Source: Paralvinella palmiformis (lineage: Eukaryota; Annelida; Polychaeta; Terebellida; Alvinellidae). Taken from it: a stretch of DNA of 64,000 nt. Positions 23,364-35,739 of the stretch are shown in pieces (positions within the stretch are counted from its first letter, which is position 1; each line of letters begins with the position of its first letter). The stretch spans positions 228,501-292,500 of the forward strand of contig JAODUP010000702.1 in assembly GCA_025642065.1 (NCBI GenBank), read 5' to 3'. A program made the position numbers and the translations under genes. The notes under the pieces are model-generated. The model made no database searches. It was not told the DNA's origin and was given only the letters and a program-made list of their open reading frames with translations.

Positions 23364-23950
23364 CATGTCTGTCAGACACAAAGAGCTGTCGTTAGCTGAT
23401 CATGTAAAACTGATCAACTGACGTTAGGGAATGAGGCAAGGTACAACTTGCTGTAAAGTGTTCAATAGGCAAAGAAAGCGAGATTATTTCAGGTTGTTCC
23501 CAGAAGAAAGTGCATTTGTACAAATTTGGAAAATTACCAACTTGATGAAAAGGTATGGTTGTGGTATCAGACAGCACGCGTAAAACAGTTCATTTCCTGG
23601 CCCCCTCATCCAAGAAAAGGTCTCTAAATTGCAGAGAAAGCCTTATCTGACTTTCAGGCATCATTTGGCTGGCTAGCTATGTTTCGCTCACGTCATAACA
23701 TAAACTTCACCAAAGTCTGTGATGAGAGGCGTGGCATTAATAACAAAGGTGCTGATGACTTGAAGGCCATTTTGCCCGAGATTTTGCAGGGCTATGATGA
23801 TATGGACATGTTTAACATGGATGAAAGTGCGTTATTCTTCCTTGCATTGTCTGATAAGTCATTATCAATCAATGGTGAAGAACGTATTGGTGACAAACGT
23901 TATCTGGAACACGATGATAAATTCTATATAAAGTGGTCACCTCCCTAAAC
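23364..23950 (+). mobile_element. pogo/Tigger-like DNA transposon remnant (broken transposase)
   Basis: The pieces follow the order of a Tigger transposase. First comes a CENP-B-type N-terminal helix-turn-helix start (RHKELSLADHVKLI near 23370). Then, after a frame change, DEKVWLWYQTARVKQ near 23540 (second DNA-binding domain). Next comes AEKALSDFQASFGWLAMFRS and RHNI near 23640-23705. Finally the DDE start, DMFNMDESALFF, holds the first catalytic Asp near 23815, and the ISLA-type block ends SINGEERIGDKR. The frame is open from about 23631 to 23947. There are at least two frameshifts and stops upstream, and the rest of the DDE domain is missing, so it is dead. Confidence 0.75.
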
Positions 23951-24960
23951 TGTCTCCCTGTCAAAATTAAACAGAATTAAATAGATTGTTATTTATAATT
24001 AGAGTATGACATATACAACGCTATTTTTATATTATTGACATGTAGTAGACGATCTTTATTTTAACCATTTCAACAGATTGGATGTCTTTTCGCGATATGG
24101 AGATCCGGACGATAATGACTTAGTATTCTTTTATATGTACGTGTGGTAACAAATATTGTTTTATTTTTGTGTCTGGAGAAATATATACATGTTACATAGA
24201 AAGCTTTATCACCCACGGCAATATCAAGAATTTAAATTTATTCAACAATAAAAGGTAAGAATCAACATTTTCTCAGGTTTCTTTTATTCCATAGAACTCA
24301 GCAAAATTAAAGCACCACATTTAACATTTTAACAAATAGTGGCCTAAACACAGTGATGACCTTCACCAAATGATTTAAAATATCTAAGAAACATTAAACG
24401 TCATTATGTAATAACACAATAAGTGGATTTGTATTCCAGTTTCGTCAACTACCAGTTAATCATTGTTTTCAGTAGTCATTATGTCTACTGCTACTGTCTT
24501 CCCTGTCAATTTAAGTATCTCATCAGGTTGCATGGGCTATCGTTAACACAAACACACAGTACGCCTTTTCTCCAATATCTCAATATATACCTGGCCAAGA
24601 TATTGTCTTTCTTACCTAAGATTTTATTTTGACCATACTGATATTACTATGACATATACTTTCTTATCTCACTGGGCTATGTGATGCAAACACGGAATAA
24701 TAATAGACCTTCTGCTTCATGAATTGAGTCTTTAATATTGTTATATTCCGAAATGGACTCTGTCATTGATTTTATTCGCTTTAATTCCAGTTTTGATTGT
24801 TTTATTCTACACCTGCAATAACCACTCTTCAAATGTTGCTTTCTTGACGTCGACTAATTTGTTACTAAATCCTGGCAGACAGTTCACTAGGAAATGCACC
24901 ATCAACGCCATATATTCTAGCATATCCATATTGGGTAGATCAGTCAGTACTATATAAGAC
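23951..24960. other. AT-rich spacer
   Basis: No gene seen. At 24520-24531 the minus strand carries GCAACCTGATGA, identical to the 5' half of the hammerhead-like motif at 43957-43998, but with no GAAA half following. Confidence 0.45.
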
Positions 24961-24966
24961 GATATT

Positions 24967-26270
24967 TCAGTAAGATACATTTATTGGGGTATACTTGATG
25001 TCCAAATCATTATGGTATAGATATAGCATTATGTTACCATCTGAGGGGTGCTTTTTTATCTTCTTCGTTGGTTTCAGGGGAATCTGATCAGGCTCTATTT
25101 GTAGTCGTTTATTCAAATGTACTAATAATACTTCTTGCCAACATTTCCTTCTTAAACCCGGGATAGTTTTGCCCAGCACTGGCGAGTTCTAATCATCCAT
25201 AAACAATTTTCGATTATCACCAGGTTATTCACCCAGTCAGTTGGCTTATACCTGTATGTTAGCATAGCATGCGTTTGTAAATCAACTAGCATTGTCTTCT
25301 GTTTGTTGTTTGTGCCAAATCTCACTTTGTGTGAAGGCCGGATTTGAGGTGAAACCAATGTGATACGCAAACACAAGTTTATCACGTATTCCTTTAAAAA
25401 TAATTTCTCAGCATGTGAAATTGCGACGATTCACACGCTTATGTTTCCATACTAACCACAAAATAGGTATTTTTATAATGTTGTGCGTTTGGGATATAGC
25501 GATATACCTTATATGATGACAACGATAGTTAAGCCCGGGGATCCAGTTTGAATCACATCACAGTACCACAAGTTTAATTGATGTGAATCATTCGCCATTT
25601 TCTCGCGATGCTTTTCCTACTGAGCAGATGATGAATTTATCATCCCGTGAATGTTCAGTGTTCTTGTAATACTCACATTTCTCTATTGCATCTGAATGTC
25701 AGGTGGATTTTTTCGCTGTTCCTTAAGGGGTGCACGAAATGATTTCATTCCGACCGCATTTATACCAGTTATTACTATTAAATCGGATTATTAACACGTT
25801 TTACCATCCGCCGGGCACTTTGGTAGCTCCTACTAATAACTATAACTGTACCGAATTGAAACATGGAGCCCGCTTTGCGACATAACCGTAGCAGATGTCA
25901 AAATTGCCCGTGGTTTTATCTTCTCGTTTGTTTGTGTGTGAACAATATCAGCATATTTAGTGCGATCCGCACTTATCACCTTAATATGTTGTGGCATGAC
26001 ATATATCAACTGCCCTTCGTAACGTGAGATCAATTTCACAAAGGTGCTGTTCGTGTACTTTATAGTCAAATAGACCGAAAACTATTTGATTGCGAATCAT
26101 CCTGTCACTGATGTGGCCAAAATTACAATAATTTGTCAAGTTAGTGAGTTCTCTAGCATAGGATTCTATATTTGCCCCATCTTTCTGTATAATAATTCTG
26201 AATTTGTTTGAGTAACGGGATATATTTACCCTTTGCCTCTGATGTGAATTTTAGAAGTGGCGAATTAATA
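24967..26270 (-). mobile_element. Ty3/gypsy retrotransposon remnant (gag-protease-RT pieces)
   Basis: Read on the minus strand, about 26210-25981 gives the Gag core: DGANIESYARELTNL, CNFGHISDRMIRNQIVFG, then EIDLTLRRAVDICHA, a pattern typical of K02A2.6-like gypsy Gag. Near 25900-25850 a zinc-knuckle remnant (CYGYVAKRAPC) follows. Around 25545-25440 lies the protease region, with the active-site triplet damaged (LDPRA where LDTGA is expected) followed by KVYRYIPNAQ. Near 25240-25200 PTDWVNNLVIIE marks the start of the reverse transcriptase. Several frameshifts, stops and a deletion between protease and RT make it non-functional. No long terminal repeats were identified. What lies at 25180-24967 (a frame with many Lys and Tyr) is unclear. 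Confidence 0.7.
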
Positions 26271-26279
26271 AAGTTCAGA

Positions 26280-28560
26280 TATCAATTTAAAACTTGTCCA
26301 GTTTTCCCTAGTATTACGAAATAGCTATAGCTCAGATGTGGGTCGTATATACTCCACCATTTCATATTCTTGTCTCCTGTTCCGATCCCAATGTGATAGA
26401 CACATGTAGTAATAACGAGTGCTGGATGGAAGAATGGTGTAATTGTGTCTAAATAAAACATGTAAATAATTAGATAGAAAGCGTAATCACACACCAGAAT
26501 ACCATAACGTTAGATAGATAACATATTATAGAGTAAGTATTATAAAGTTACTGTTTTTCCATGGAATCAGATTAATTTGATTACCTAGGATCTTGTTTCA
26601 GTGATGAATTATTCTCGTAGGATACAACTTCAGATTATTATCTAGAAACTTGTTATAATTAATTAGGCTTAACGTAGAACCACTTAGGCTTTTCACATTG
26701 CAATTGTCATGATGTATCATTTATCGGTGTGATATTTCATTACCCAATTGTCGGTCCCAAACGAACATCCAGGTACCAAGCAATTTGGTCGTCTGGATGT
26801 CTAATACTTCGACTGATGAGATAATCAACAACAAATAAATTTGCCTGGACGTTTAAGGCTGATGGGAGATCATTAATAAATAGGAATAATGACGAAGTAC
26901 CTGGTACAGACCCCTTCTGTAATTTTGATGCAATAGATAAATTTATGGAAAGTGCACTATAAACTAATGATCTATGGAGGTGTCGTGTAAGAATTTGAGG
27001 AATCCATGTGTATGTATATACGAGTATTTAATTCATAGTTTTAGAGTTTATGTTTTACTTTATCCTGACGTAAGTCATGTCAAATGTTATAGATATTTTG
27101 GTGTTCTTACTGGTGAGAACATGCTGTGTACTAGCCAGCTTATTGCATAAATTTGTCTCACGACTGTCAGTTTTATAGAGTGGAGTAGTGCTAAGATTAG
27201 GCTAAACTTCTGGCGATGAGCTTATCTCTTGATTTTGCTGGATGATGGCTATGATAATTATTATTATAATATTTTAGTAAATCTCGATTTTGTTTGTTGT
27301 TTATGAATTTCCACAAAGGCTATATTTGTGTTGAGACATTAGTTCTCTTGACAACTTTTTAAATTGTTTAATTTTTAAGATTAAAACGTATATGAAGTAA
27401 AGTAGTGATAATAAACGCTTCCTCGTCGCCAACGTGTTCAGACATTTATAAACGTGACTGAGTTCCCTAATTTTTGACAGACAAGTTAAACTTTTATATT
27501 TCTATTTGCTTGGCACTTTAACATCTAATCCATTTTGTCAATTTCTTGTTGTTTGATAACAACACACATAATTGAATATAAACACCAAAGCTAAATAAAT
27601 GATAAAACTACTTGATAAGTGACTAGTTTTCAATTTGGCTGTTATTATTATATTTTACGGATTTACCCTGTTTTCATTAAAGTTACTACTTCCATAGCCA
27701 ATATATTTACATATTTGTACGTTATGAAATTATTATCAGTTTCAAATGGAATTTACCTTGTTTAGTTAATTCTGAGTAGCATAAACTATTTATGGAAATT
27801 GTTAGAAAAGTTCTGATTATAGTTTTATGTTGAAAGATCTTCATTTTGTCATAACATAAAATTGGAGATATTAAATGGTACGTTATGATTTTTTAAAAGA
27901 TAAAATAGAGATCCAAATATGATTAAGGCAGTGCCACCGATCAATTGCACCATTAGCCGTTTCTATGACCATTGGATCTATGATCTCTAACAACATGTGA
28001 CAGCAATATAAATGCCGCTTTATGTTACAATCATGATGGAGCATGACAAATTGGACAAAACGCAGTTCATAATAGTGTTAATATTTACATTATAAGTACA
28101 GTAAATACAGCGCATGTAGAGACCATATAAGGCAACATTACGGACACTTATGAGCACGATAGGATTGCAGATAAAGTGGAACATGTATTTCACTGATCGA
28201 TAATGAAAATGTTACTATATTGATGTTTATTTAGGAACGTGATGTCATATTTGTAATGTTCTGACGGTATAAATTGACTACTAGCTGTTAGAGGTAAACG
28301 ACAACATTATTGCATCGATATGGCGGAACAAGGTCCACGTAGAAAGGCTCGGGGTAAAATATGGTATGAGTTTCATACAAATACAATAGTTCATTGATTG
28401 AAACATATTGTCGAGCATCACCCATATGTATTTAGAAGGTATGCCATTATGGGTAATTAATTCACCACAAAGGAATAGTCTAGCTACTTCATCATCTAGC
28501 TGTCGTTTTATTTCTTCTATTCCCCACTCATACATTATATACATCGCGTGAGGCTCATTC
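26280..28560. other. AT-rich intergenic DNA
   Basis: Mostly featureless except for the left partner of a repeat pair at 27645-27850. The minus frame at 28281-28544 (87 residues) abuts copy B on the other strand and has no recognised motif. Confidence 0.45.
27645..27850 (+). repeat. dispersed repeat, left copy
   Basis: Matches 31240-31440 in the same orientation. Shared text includes TTACGGATTTACC, TTAAAGTTA, ACTTCCAT(A/G)GCCAATATAT and TAATTCTGA/TTCTGATTA blocks. No coding content; the identity is diverged. Confidence 0.55.
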
Positions 28561-28579
28561 AGAATTAACTTTTATTAAC

Positions 28580-29440
28580 ACTTATCTACTGATGGCTGAA
28601 ACATTTTTCAAGACAGGAAATATTAATGAAAGTTTGCGGGACAACACCGATTGGTTGTTCCGAAAGGCATGTGTTAGATACAACCATTATGTGTTTATAT
28701 ACAAGGACAGAATTATAAATGGTCCTCTAGACGTCATTAAGGAAAGAATTTGAGAGTTCGATTTACTTAATAGACGGCTTACAGAAGCTAAAATGTCTCT
28801 ATTGATGATAACTGTAACGCTTCGTGACAATATTGGAACCGTGACGAAGTTATTATTAACTTCTATCAGAGCACTAAGACAAGAAGCAATGGTTTATATC
28901 AGTGATGTGCAAGAAAGAAAACAAACATACCAAGAAGCGTCATATCATCGACAGTAACACACGACATAGAATCTATGAAGCACTTCTTTTCGAACTTAAG
29001 GTCAGGTGGATTAACTATACAAGACAAATTACAACGCTTGCAATCTGAAGTTGAACATATCGGGACTAACATATTAATGGGGTACACGACAGCACCGTTT
29101 AATAGAAAGGTTCATCACGATTGTGTTGGCTTAATGAATAATTCAAAGTTATATCTGCCGTACTTTGCTAATCTTCTAGATATTGAGGTGGAGAGTCTTG
29201 ATAGGATTATTACGTCCGAGATCGAATTCCGATTTAAGGTAGATTTCAGCGTAACAAATATACTGGATTGAAATAGGTTTTGCACAGATAAGTAACTGGA
29301 CATGTATAGCGAGGATGCTGGGTGCGAATGACGAATTGTTAATGAAGGCACTAAAAATATATACAACTTCCATGAAGATATTCCTGGAAGTTGTCAAGAT
29401 CAACATATTTGTGAGATATTTATATTATTACATCGAAAGT
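28580..29440 (+). pseudogene. gene-like repeat family, copy B (3' half)
   Basis: The longest readable copy of the unclassified family. The frame from about 28562 reads LLMAETFF, then NTDWLFRKACVRYN and YKDRIINGPLDVIKERI, then an in-frame TGA, and continues EFDLLNRRLTEAKMSLLM to about 28915. A frameshift leads into the open frame 28975-29271, with SNLRSGGLTIQDKLQRLQSE and LYLPYFANLLDIEVESLDRI. A second frameshift leads to GFAQISNWT and LMKALKIYTTSMKIFLE. The product would be largely helical and charged, about 270 residues from this part. Copy A has the same TGA. No database family comes to mind; it could be a dead gene family or an unknown element. Confidence 0.5.
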
Positions 29441-29459
29441 TCGATATGACATATTTAGA

Positions 29460-30564
29460 GTTATTGTAATTATTTCAGTAATTGACCTGTGATTTTGTGG
29501 TTGCTACATTTTGGTTTTAATAGTTTAGTTGTAGCGACGTAACAAGTATCCCCTGAATTAATGTGATTGATATGTTTAAATTTATTTGATTATGAATAAT
29601 ATAATTTCATTTGGCACATTTGTGTGAAGGAAATCATGAATTGAAAACACGCGTTATTTTCATGTTACTTTTATTCCAATATAAATCAAGGGTATGATTC
29701 TTATGTTGCATCTTATATTTGGAAACATGTGGAGGACATTCCTTAGACACCTTTCCATTATGTCGATTATTCAATAATTTCTTTATCTCTGAGCAGAAAT
29801 AATTTTATCCAGCTAGATGTCTTCTTGCAAGAACTGAGTTATGAAGAATTTACTCAGCAGTAGGCTTATGATTCCATTAATTTATTAGTTTATATTTATT
29901 AAAACAGTGTTATTAATTAATCGAACCTATCTTCAAAACATATTGTCTTTGATTTACAAACAAAGATTAAATTATTGAATTTCAGGTGACATCGGTCGCT
30001 ATGTGGGCTTGTTTCTGGGTGCCAGCATCATAACGGTCGCTGAAGTAATTGATGTTTGTTTTTGGCAAATCTTTGGCTCTCACTTAAATCTAATTAGGGT
30101 TATATGCGTTGAGAGCTTGCAATATGTTTTCAATGGTTATAAAAGAGTTCTTATGTTTTCATATCTACAAAAGACATACCAAATTCTAAATGTTTAATGT
30201 GAAAATAATACTCACACTTATTTGTTCTTAAACATTTTATAATTAATTTTCTATTAAAATGTCAAATGCATCGCGTATTTTGACTAAGAATGGGAATTCC
30301 ATATATTACTAAATATTTTATTCGAAATATAAAGTTGTGGACTAAAATAAATATTTTGACATATTATTATTCCATAAATATGGCTTAATGTAATCATTGT
30401 AAAATCAGATGATGTAGTGAAAGGTTTTTAAGCTGATTAATTATTATTGAAAATGGCTGTAATTATAATAATAAAAGCAAACCACAGATGACACAATATT
30501 TTGCAATATTTCAAGATTATCTCATGATAACTGACAATGCTTGTTAATATATAATAGTATTTAA

Positions 30565-30565
<1 letters not shown>
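29460..30565. other. AT-rich intergenic DNA
   Basis: No gene supported. The short plus frame 30003-30197 has no motif. Confidence 0.5.

Positions 30566-30566
<1 letters not shown>

Positions 30567-30615
<49 letters not shown>
30567..30615. repeat. (AAT)n microsatellite
   Basis: About 16 AAT units. Confidence 0.95.
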
Positions 30616-30616
<1 letters not shown>

Positions 30617-33600
30617 TAATGTAATAAATATAATATGATAATATAATAAAAATGCGTCCTGAATTATAAAAGTTCGTCAATCATAAATGAAGTTTATCCT
30701 TGAAATTCCTGACAGTTTGTGCTGAAAATGATAATGATAATGATGTGGATGAGGATAATAGTAATAATGATAATAATTAAAAAAGTATGTTTCAATGATT
30801 TACGATTATATTGATTTTATATAGGAATTGCATTTTGTGATTTCTCTAATTGTCATATATTGATGATTACAACAACTAATATTCTATGGCGTTTCTGTAA
30901 TCGTGCTACAATATATACAAGTCTAGTTTTCTAATGATTATATAATACAATCACTTGTTAGTTTTGATTCCTCGTATTTATATTAAATGTCTGAATCAAC
31001 AGAAACAAAACGGGACACGCTTATATAAAGATGCGTGTTTCACATTCAAAATATTCCTAGATATAATTGTTTAATCTAATGCATTAGATCGTACCCAACT
31101 GAATATTCCCCATGGAGTTTTCTTTAAATATGTCTATAACTAGAGGTACATCTGATTTTATATTTTGCATCTTTTCATTTAACATTAAGTCTGAACAATA
31201 GGAATAGGTTTTAAATGACAAGCTGCGGACAAGACTATCGTTTTATGTTACGGATTTACCAAGTTCCCCTTAAAGTTAAAACTTCCATGGCCAATATATT
31301 CATATTCCTATATGGTTAAATTAGTATTATGGAATGAAGCTGCTTTAGTGAATAAATAATTCGTAGAATCATAAATTATTAATGGCAATTTTTAATGATA
31401 ATTAGTAATTCTGATTAGTACGTACTACATTTTGACATATATACATCTACATTTTAGACACTCATGGATTATATCAAAGCATATATTGGCCATCATGTTA
31501 ACTAACGCAAGGTGGAGAGTTTCATTACTAACATTTAGTAGTGCAATAAGAATCAGAATATTTTTGAACAAGAATCGTATATCATAATATAATTTAATTG
31601 CTATAATATTTGGAGATTTATTACAGTGATTATCTATTATATGGAAATTAATATGTAATCAGAATTAGAAGTATCTAGTGCTATTTTGTATGAACTAATA
31701 CCGGCTAACCATTAGTTATTATTCTAATAGAACATAGTTATTACTAAATTGCACGCACTATTACTTTAATGAAATATTAATACTATTAAAGATATTTTTA
31801 TATATTTCATGTTCATAAGAGTATCAGCTTAGTGATATTAATTGAAACAAACATGGAAAAACTTTGTAAATACAATATTTAAAGAATTAGAAGCACATTT
31901 GAAATAAAGGTTTTCAGGTTAAAATGATATAATTGCCAGTTGATGTCTACCTAAACAAGTATTTATTTATTATTTATTCGCATTAATCACGAATATATGG
32001 ATATAACTATGATCTGGGCTATAAAGCTCATTTGAGTGTATGTTCTTGGCATTTTTCGGATTTTTTAACTTTCTCATGTGGTCTACTAAAGGGTAAACAC
32101 TCGCCATTTGGGGATAATTTAACATTGACATTGCAATAAATGGCACTTATATTAATGATGCTTTATGGATTATATCACAGGAACCTGTCAATGAATTTTA
32201 CATTCTGTTTCTTTGAATAATTTGGATTAGTTAGTTGCTCAAACTGAACGAATAATAAAACGATTCTGTATTTGGGCTTCTAATATTATTTAAAACCCAT
32301 TTGCAACTAGCATAGTATATTCGTGAATTGTTGAAAGTCCCGAAAGCTTCGCCAGTATGCTTTAGAAAGGGAGAAAATATTATTTTTGTGTATTTGAAAA
32401 TATTTTCTTTCAGGCGAAAGTACATACGTACAGCTTTTTGGAACAATCGATTTTATCATCCAAGCTAAATATTTGGTTGAGGTATTTAAAAATGGTTATT
32501 TAGTATTCTTGAAAACTTATTGATTGTCAGTAGAGGCACTCAGTTAATCTTTTGTCTGATTGCAATATATTTTCTAAAGTTATAATCCCGGTGTATCAAT
32601 CCGAAAGTTTTTTTTGTTTTAATCTAAAACATAATCATAAGAGATGGAGAAGGTAATCATGAATAGATGGTTTTTTTTTGCGAGTACTTGTAATTGCCTA
32701 CACATAGAAAAACGTGGATGTCTTGTTTCAATTGCAGGTCGTAACCATTAGCTCTTACATGAAGCGATGAACTAGTTTAACACACACATTGTCTATTAAA
32801 TATTTTTTCTTCGCTAGATATTTATTTACTTATTTATTTATAGAGAAACTAAATATATTAGAACACGTATTTCTGAGAAGTGTTTATGAATACAACAATG
32901 AATAATATTCTATATGGATGTCTACATGCATCATTTCTTCGCTACCAATTCTGCGCGAACTGTGACATCTGACATTATCTCGAGTGATGTAAACAAAAAC
33001 GGACATCTAAAATATCCAGTTATATGTTCTGTATCGCAATAATATGTGGTTGACTAGGCTAGATGATTAAAAAAACATGTGCAAGCTTTAGGGGTAAGCA
33101 TGGACATGTTCAAACTGATTACCGCCCAATTCCGGAAAGACAAGACAACTACCCTTTCCCAGATAGGTGTATGATGTATTCATCATCCGTGCTTCGTTAA
33201 ATTACCTTTGATTATGTGCTTAGCAGTATTCCTAGATTGTCTAGTTCCCTCCTATGGGAATTTTCGTTTATCTTGCTGTGTTAAGTCTGATTGGAAGAGG
33301 AATAATCAAAGGTAAGCATTGTTAATTTCCGGTGTCGAATACCTTTCAATGTGATATACCTTAAGTGAGCATTATTCAAACTAGTGGATATCAAACAACT
33401 TCCGAATACGGCCTGTAGATGTATCTATATTATAAGTTTTATATTGATTTTCATTAAAATTCTTAGTTCACGTGTGTTTTGTTTATTTTGTGTCTTCTGT
33501 TGTGTCTTTAAAGCTACCTAGAAAGGTTTGACTTGGTTCTGTGCTTTATTAATTACACCTTTTTGCTATTAGTTATAGTAATCGTACTAATTAAGTAAAT

Positions 33601-33655
33601 TCGACAATAAATGAAATGCTTAGGCTTGTGCAACAAATGATCATGTATCTCTGAA
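30616..33655. other. AT-rich intergenic DNA
   Basis: Contains the right copy of a dispersed repeat (31240-31440) and nothing else I can identify. Frames are short. Confidence 0.5.
31240..31440 (+). repeat. dispersed repeat, right copy
   Basis: Partner of 27645-27850, diverged by substitutions and small indels; non-coding. Confidence 0.55.
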
Positions 33656-33659
33656 CAAC

Positions 33660-34039
33660 GAAGTATTTCTTTTTTGAGCCACTATTTTGTGCATTGTGTT
33701 AGCTACCCAATCGCTCCCTCAAATCCCAACATTGATTATCTGACTACTGAGAGCTAATATGTATCAGCATTTCACTAACGCATCACTGGTAGGTGGTTAG
33801 CCTTAGGCGCTGCAGTCTCTAAGATGCGACAAAAGATAATTTGTCTAACATCGAGAAAGATGCTTTAACTGATGTTTATGGATATATACTGAATCATACG
33901 GAGGAGAACACACAATTGTTATGAAGGAAATCTGGTTTGTAGATTAGGTGAATTCAGTACAAGCAGGCACTTATTGACAGTCATTACTGTCTTTGGAAAA
34001 TATGCTTTAAATTATAGTAAAGAAGAAAACACATCACCG
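33660..34039 (+). promoter_or_regulatory. conserved 5' flank of receptor copy 3
   Basis: Matches the flanks of copies 2 and 4. Landmarks are GCATTGTGTTAGCTAC, CATCACTGGTAGGTGG, TTAGGCGCTGCAGTCTCTAA and a TTTGGAAAATATGCTTTAAA block. It is the likely promoter region. Confidence 0.55.
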
Positions 34040-34169
34040 GCAGATTAGAGAAAACACTTGTTTAATCAGCATGATGAATAAAGGACGTGTTCATAGGGCC
34101 ATTGTATCAGCTATGCTATCAAAGTGACAGGTTAGAACATGCTGACATAGACAACACAATTCTTTTAAG
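34040..34169 (+). other. non-coding exon 1 of receptor copy 3
   Basis: Occupies the position of the exon seen before copies 2 and 4 and ends TTTTAAG/GTAAGA, a good donor. The internal sequence is more diverged than between copies 2 and 4. The 5' edge is approximate. Confidence 0.5.
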
Positions 34170-34494
34170 GTAAGACGAATTTAGATTTATAATAAATGTA
34201 TTCAAATATTCGTTGCAATTTATCAAACCTTGCCATCTACATACATGCACTTTTAATATTGCTTATTTAAGACAATAACAGCTATAATTATCATAATCAT
34301 TGGAAGCACATATTGTTTATGCATAATCAGATTATTGATAACAGGAAGATTGGCTTTTCTCATGGTATGGCAAAAGACAAATTTACACAACAAAAAAACA
34401 CCCATAAATAACAGAGTTTAATGAAGAAGAGTTTTCGCCAGAAATATATCAATGAATAAATTAACTGAAAAACATATATTTATTTATACTGCAG
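34170..34494 (+). other. 5' UTR intron of receptor copy 3
   Basis: 325 bp with GTAAGA donor and TTTATACTGCAG acceptor. Exon 2 begins at 34495 and holds a short leader before the ATG. Confidence 0.55.
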
Positions 34495-34605
34495 ATTTGC
34501 GATGTAGAAAATACTCCTCGATTGGATTGTACAGAGAAGGTTTATATCACTTGATACTTATGAAGTTACCAAGAAGTGCATGAAATTTGTCAAAGACTGC
34601 TAGCA

Positions 34606-35739
34606 ATGGATGCTTCCAATGATAATTCTACCAATCACACGTTACTAATGGAAATGATGACAGTTGCTGATCTTAAAGACATTCTAGAAGGAGGGCCACT
34701 TTTTATTAGTAAAACAGAAGAAGCAATATTTATTCCATATGTCTTGATACTATTTATTTGCTGTGGTGTAATGAGTACCGTCTTTTTTTGTCTGATTCTA
34801 TCCAGTAAAAAGTTTCACACGCCTTATTTTATCATTTTATTATTTGATGTGGGTCATACTTTTATTTCCATAACTACAATATCTATCTCAGTACTTTATA
34901 TATCATTTTCTGGATCGAATCCATACAGAGGAAATCCATGGAACTGTTCAATATACAGAATAATTTCATTTACGCCAATGCTAGCGTTATGGCACAACTT
35001 GTGTTTTCTTTCTGCCGAGCGTGTTTTGTACTTCTACAGACCATTTTGGTATTCACGTATGATAACCAACAGATTAATTTTAATCTTGGAAATGTTGATA
35101 CTTCTACTGGCTACGCTGTTTAGCATATTGTCAGGAGCAAAGGCAGAAAGTTACTTTTCTGTTTCAACATTTCTTTGCCTGGTAGCTATTTCAACCACGT
35201 CATTGATCATTCAAATGACCTGCTACTATTTTTTAAGCGTAATTTTCATTATATCAGCTATTATTTCTCTACTAATCTTGATCAGGAAACATCGACGCGC
35301 AATTGCCGATCAGGTGCAATCTTTTGGATTTACTTCTCACTCAAATAGAGAAAACAAGTCAAATCTAAACAGTAGAGTTGGATGCGAAGTGCCATTTTCA
35401 GGCAGTGTAACTAACGACTCTAATGTGGGTGAAGCTAGTTGTAATTCACCTAATCAGATGAACCAAACATCTCAAATTAAATCAGCAGCAACGCTAATTG
35501 CTACTATTTCTGGAATATTCTGGCTGACACTTTTCCCGAGTATAATTGGTATTGCTGTCATTCTTAGTCAAAGCACTGTTATTGACATAGAGATGGCTGT
35601 ATCGGTGAAGTACAGAATCCTTCGAAGGTTTTTCATCTTCTATCCGTTTTTATCATCGGCTATTAGCCCACCGTTATACTTATATTTTAATAAGCCTCTC
35701 AAAGATAAACTCATCAATAGTATAAGGAAACATTTATAA
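34606..35739 (+). CDS. class A-like GPCR (receptor copy 3), intact
   Basis: An intact, intronless receptor of 377 residues. I start it at 34606 because that ATG sits in the GCAATGGATG context shared with copies 2 and 4; the in-frame ATG at 34576 would add ten residues not found in them. N-glycosylation sites NST (7) and NHT (10) lie before the DLKDILEGGPLFISKTEEAI block. TM1 is about residues 40-65, TM2 about 73-97. Cys114-equivalent sits 25 residues before the Arg of TM3, the usual 3.25 position, and pairs with the Cys of SVSTFLCLV in loop 2. TM3 ends AERVLYFYRPFWYS. The long Ser/Asn-rich loop 3 opens KHRRAIADQVQSFGF. TM6 has FWLTLFP, with Leu where Trp 6.48 is usual. TM7 reads SPPLYLYFNKPLKDKL, S-P in place of N-P. 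It should couple to a G protein at the plasma membrane; the ligand is unknown. Confidence 0.88.
   Translation: MDASNDNSTNHTLLMEMMTVADLKDILEGGPLFISKTEEAIFIPYVLILFICCGVMSTVFFCLILSSKKFHTPYFIILLFDVGHTFISITTISISVLYISFSGSNPYRGNPWNCSIYRIISFTPMLALWHNLCFLSAERVLYFYRPFWYSRMITNRLILILEMLILLLATLFSILSGAKAESYFSVSTFLCLVAISTTSLIIQMTCYYFLSVIFIISAIISLLILIRKHRRAIADQVQSFGFTSHSNRENKSNLNSRVGCEVPFSGSVTNDSNVGEASCNSPNQMNQTSQIKSAATLIATISGIFWLTLFPSIIGIAVILSQSTVIDIEMAVSVKYRILRRFFIFYPFLSSAISPPLYLYFNKPLKDKLINSIRKHL

Noticed and set aside
28740..28765. Shared TGA explained by mitochondrial code (inserted mitochondrial DNA)
   Set aside because: The surrounding protein resembles no mitochondrial gene, and the copies contain other stops and frameshifts.
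34576..34605. Upstream ATG as the start of receptor copy 3
   Set aside because: The ten extra residues are absent from copies 2 and 4, which start at the ATG in the shared GCAATGGATG context.
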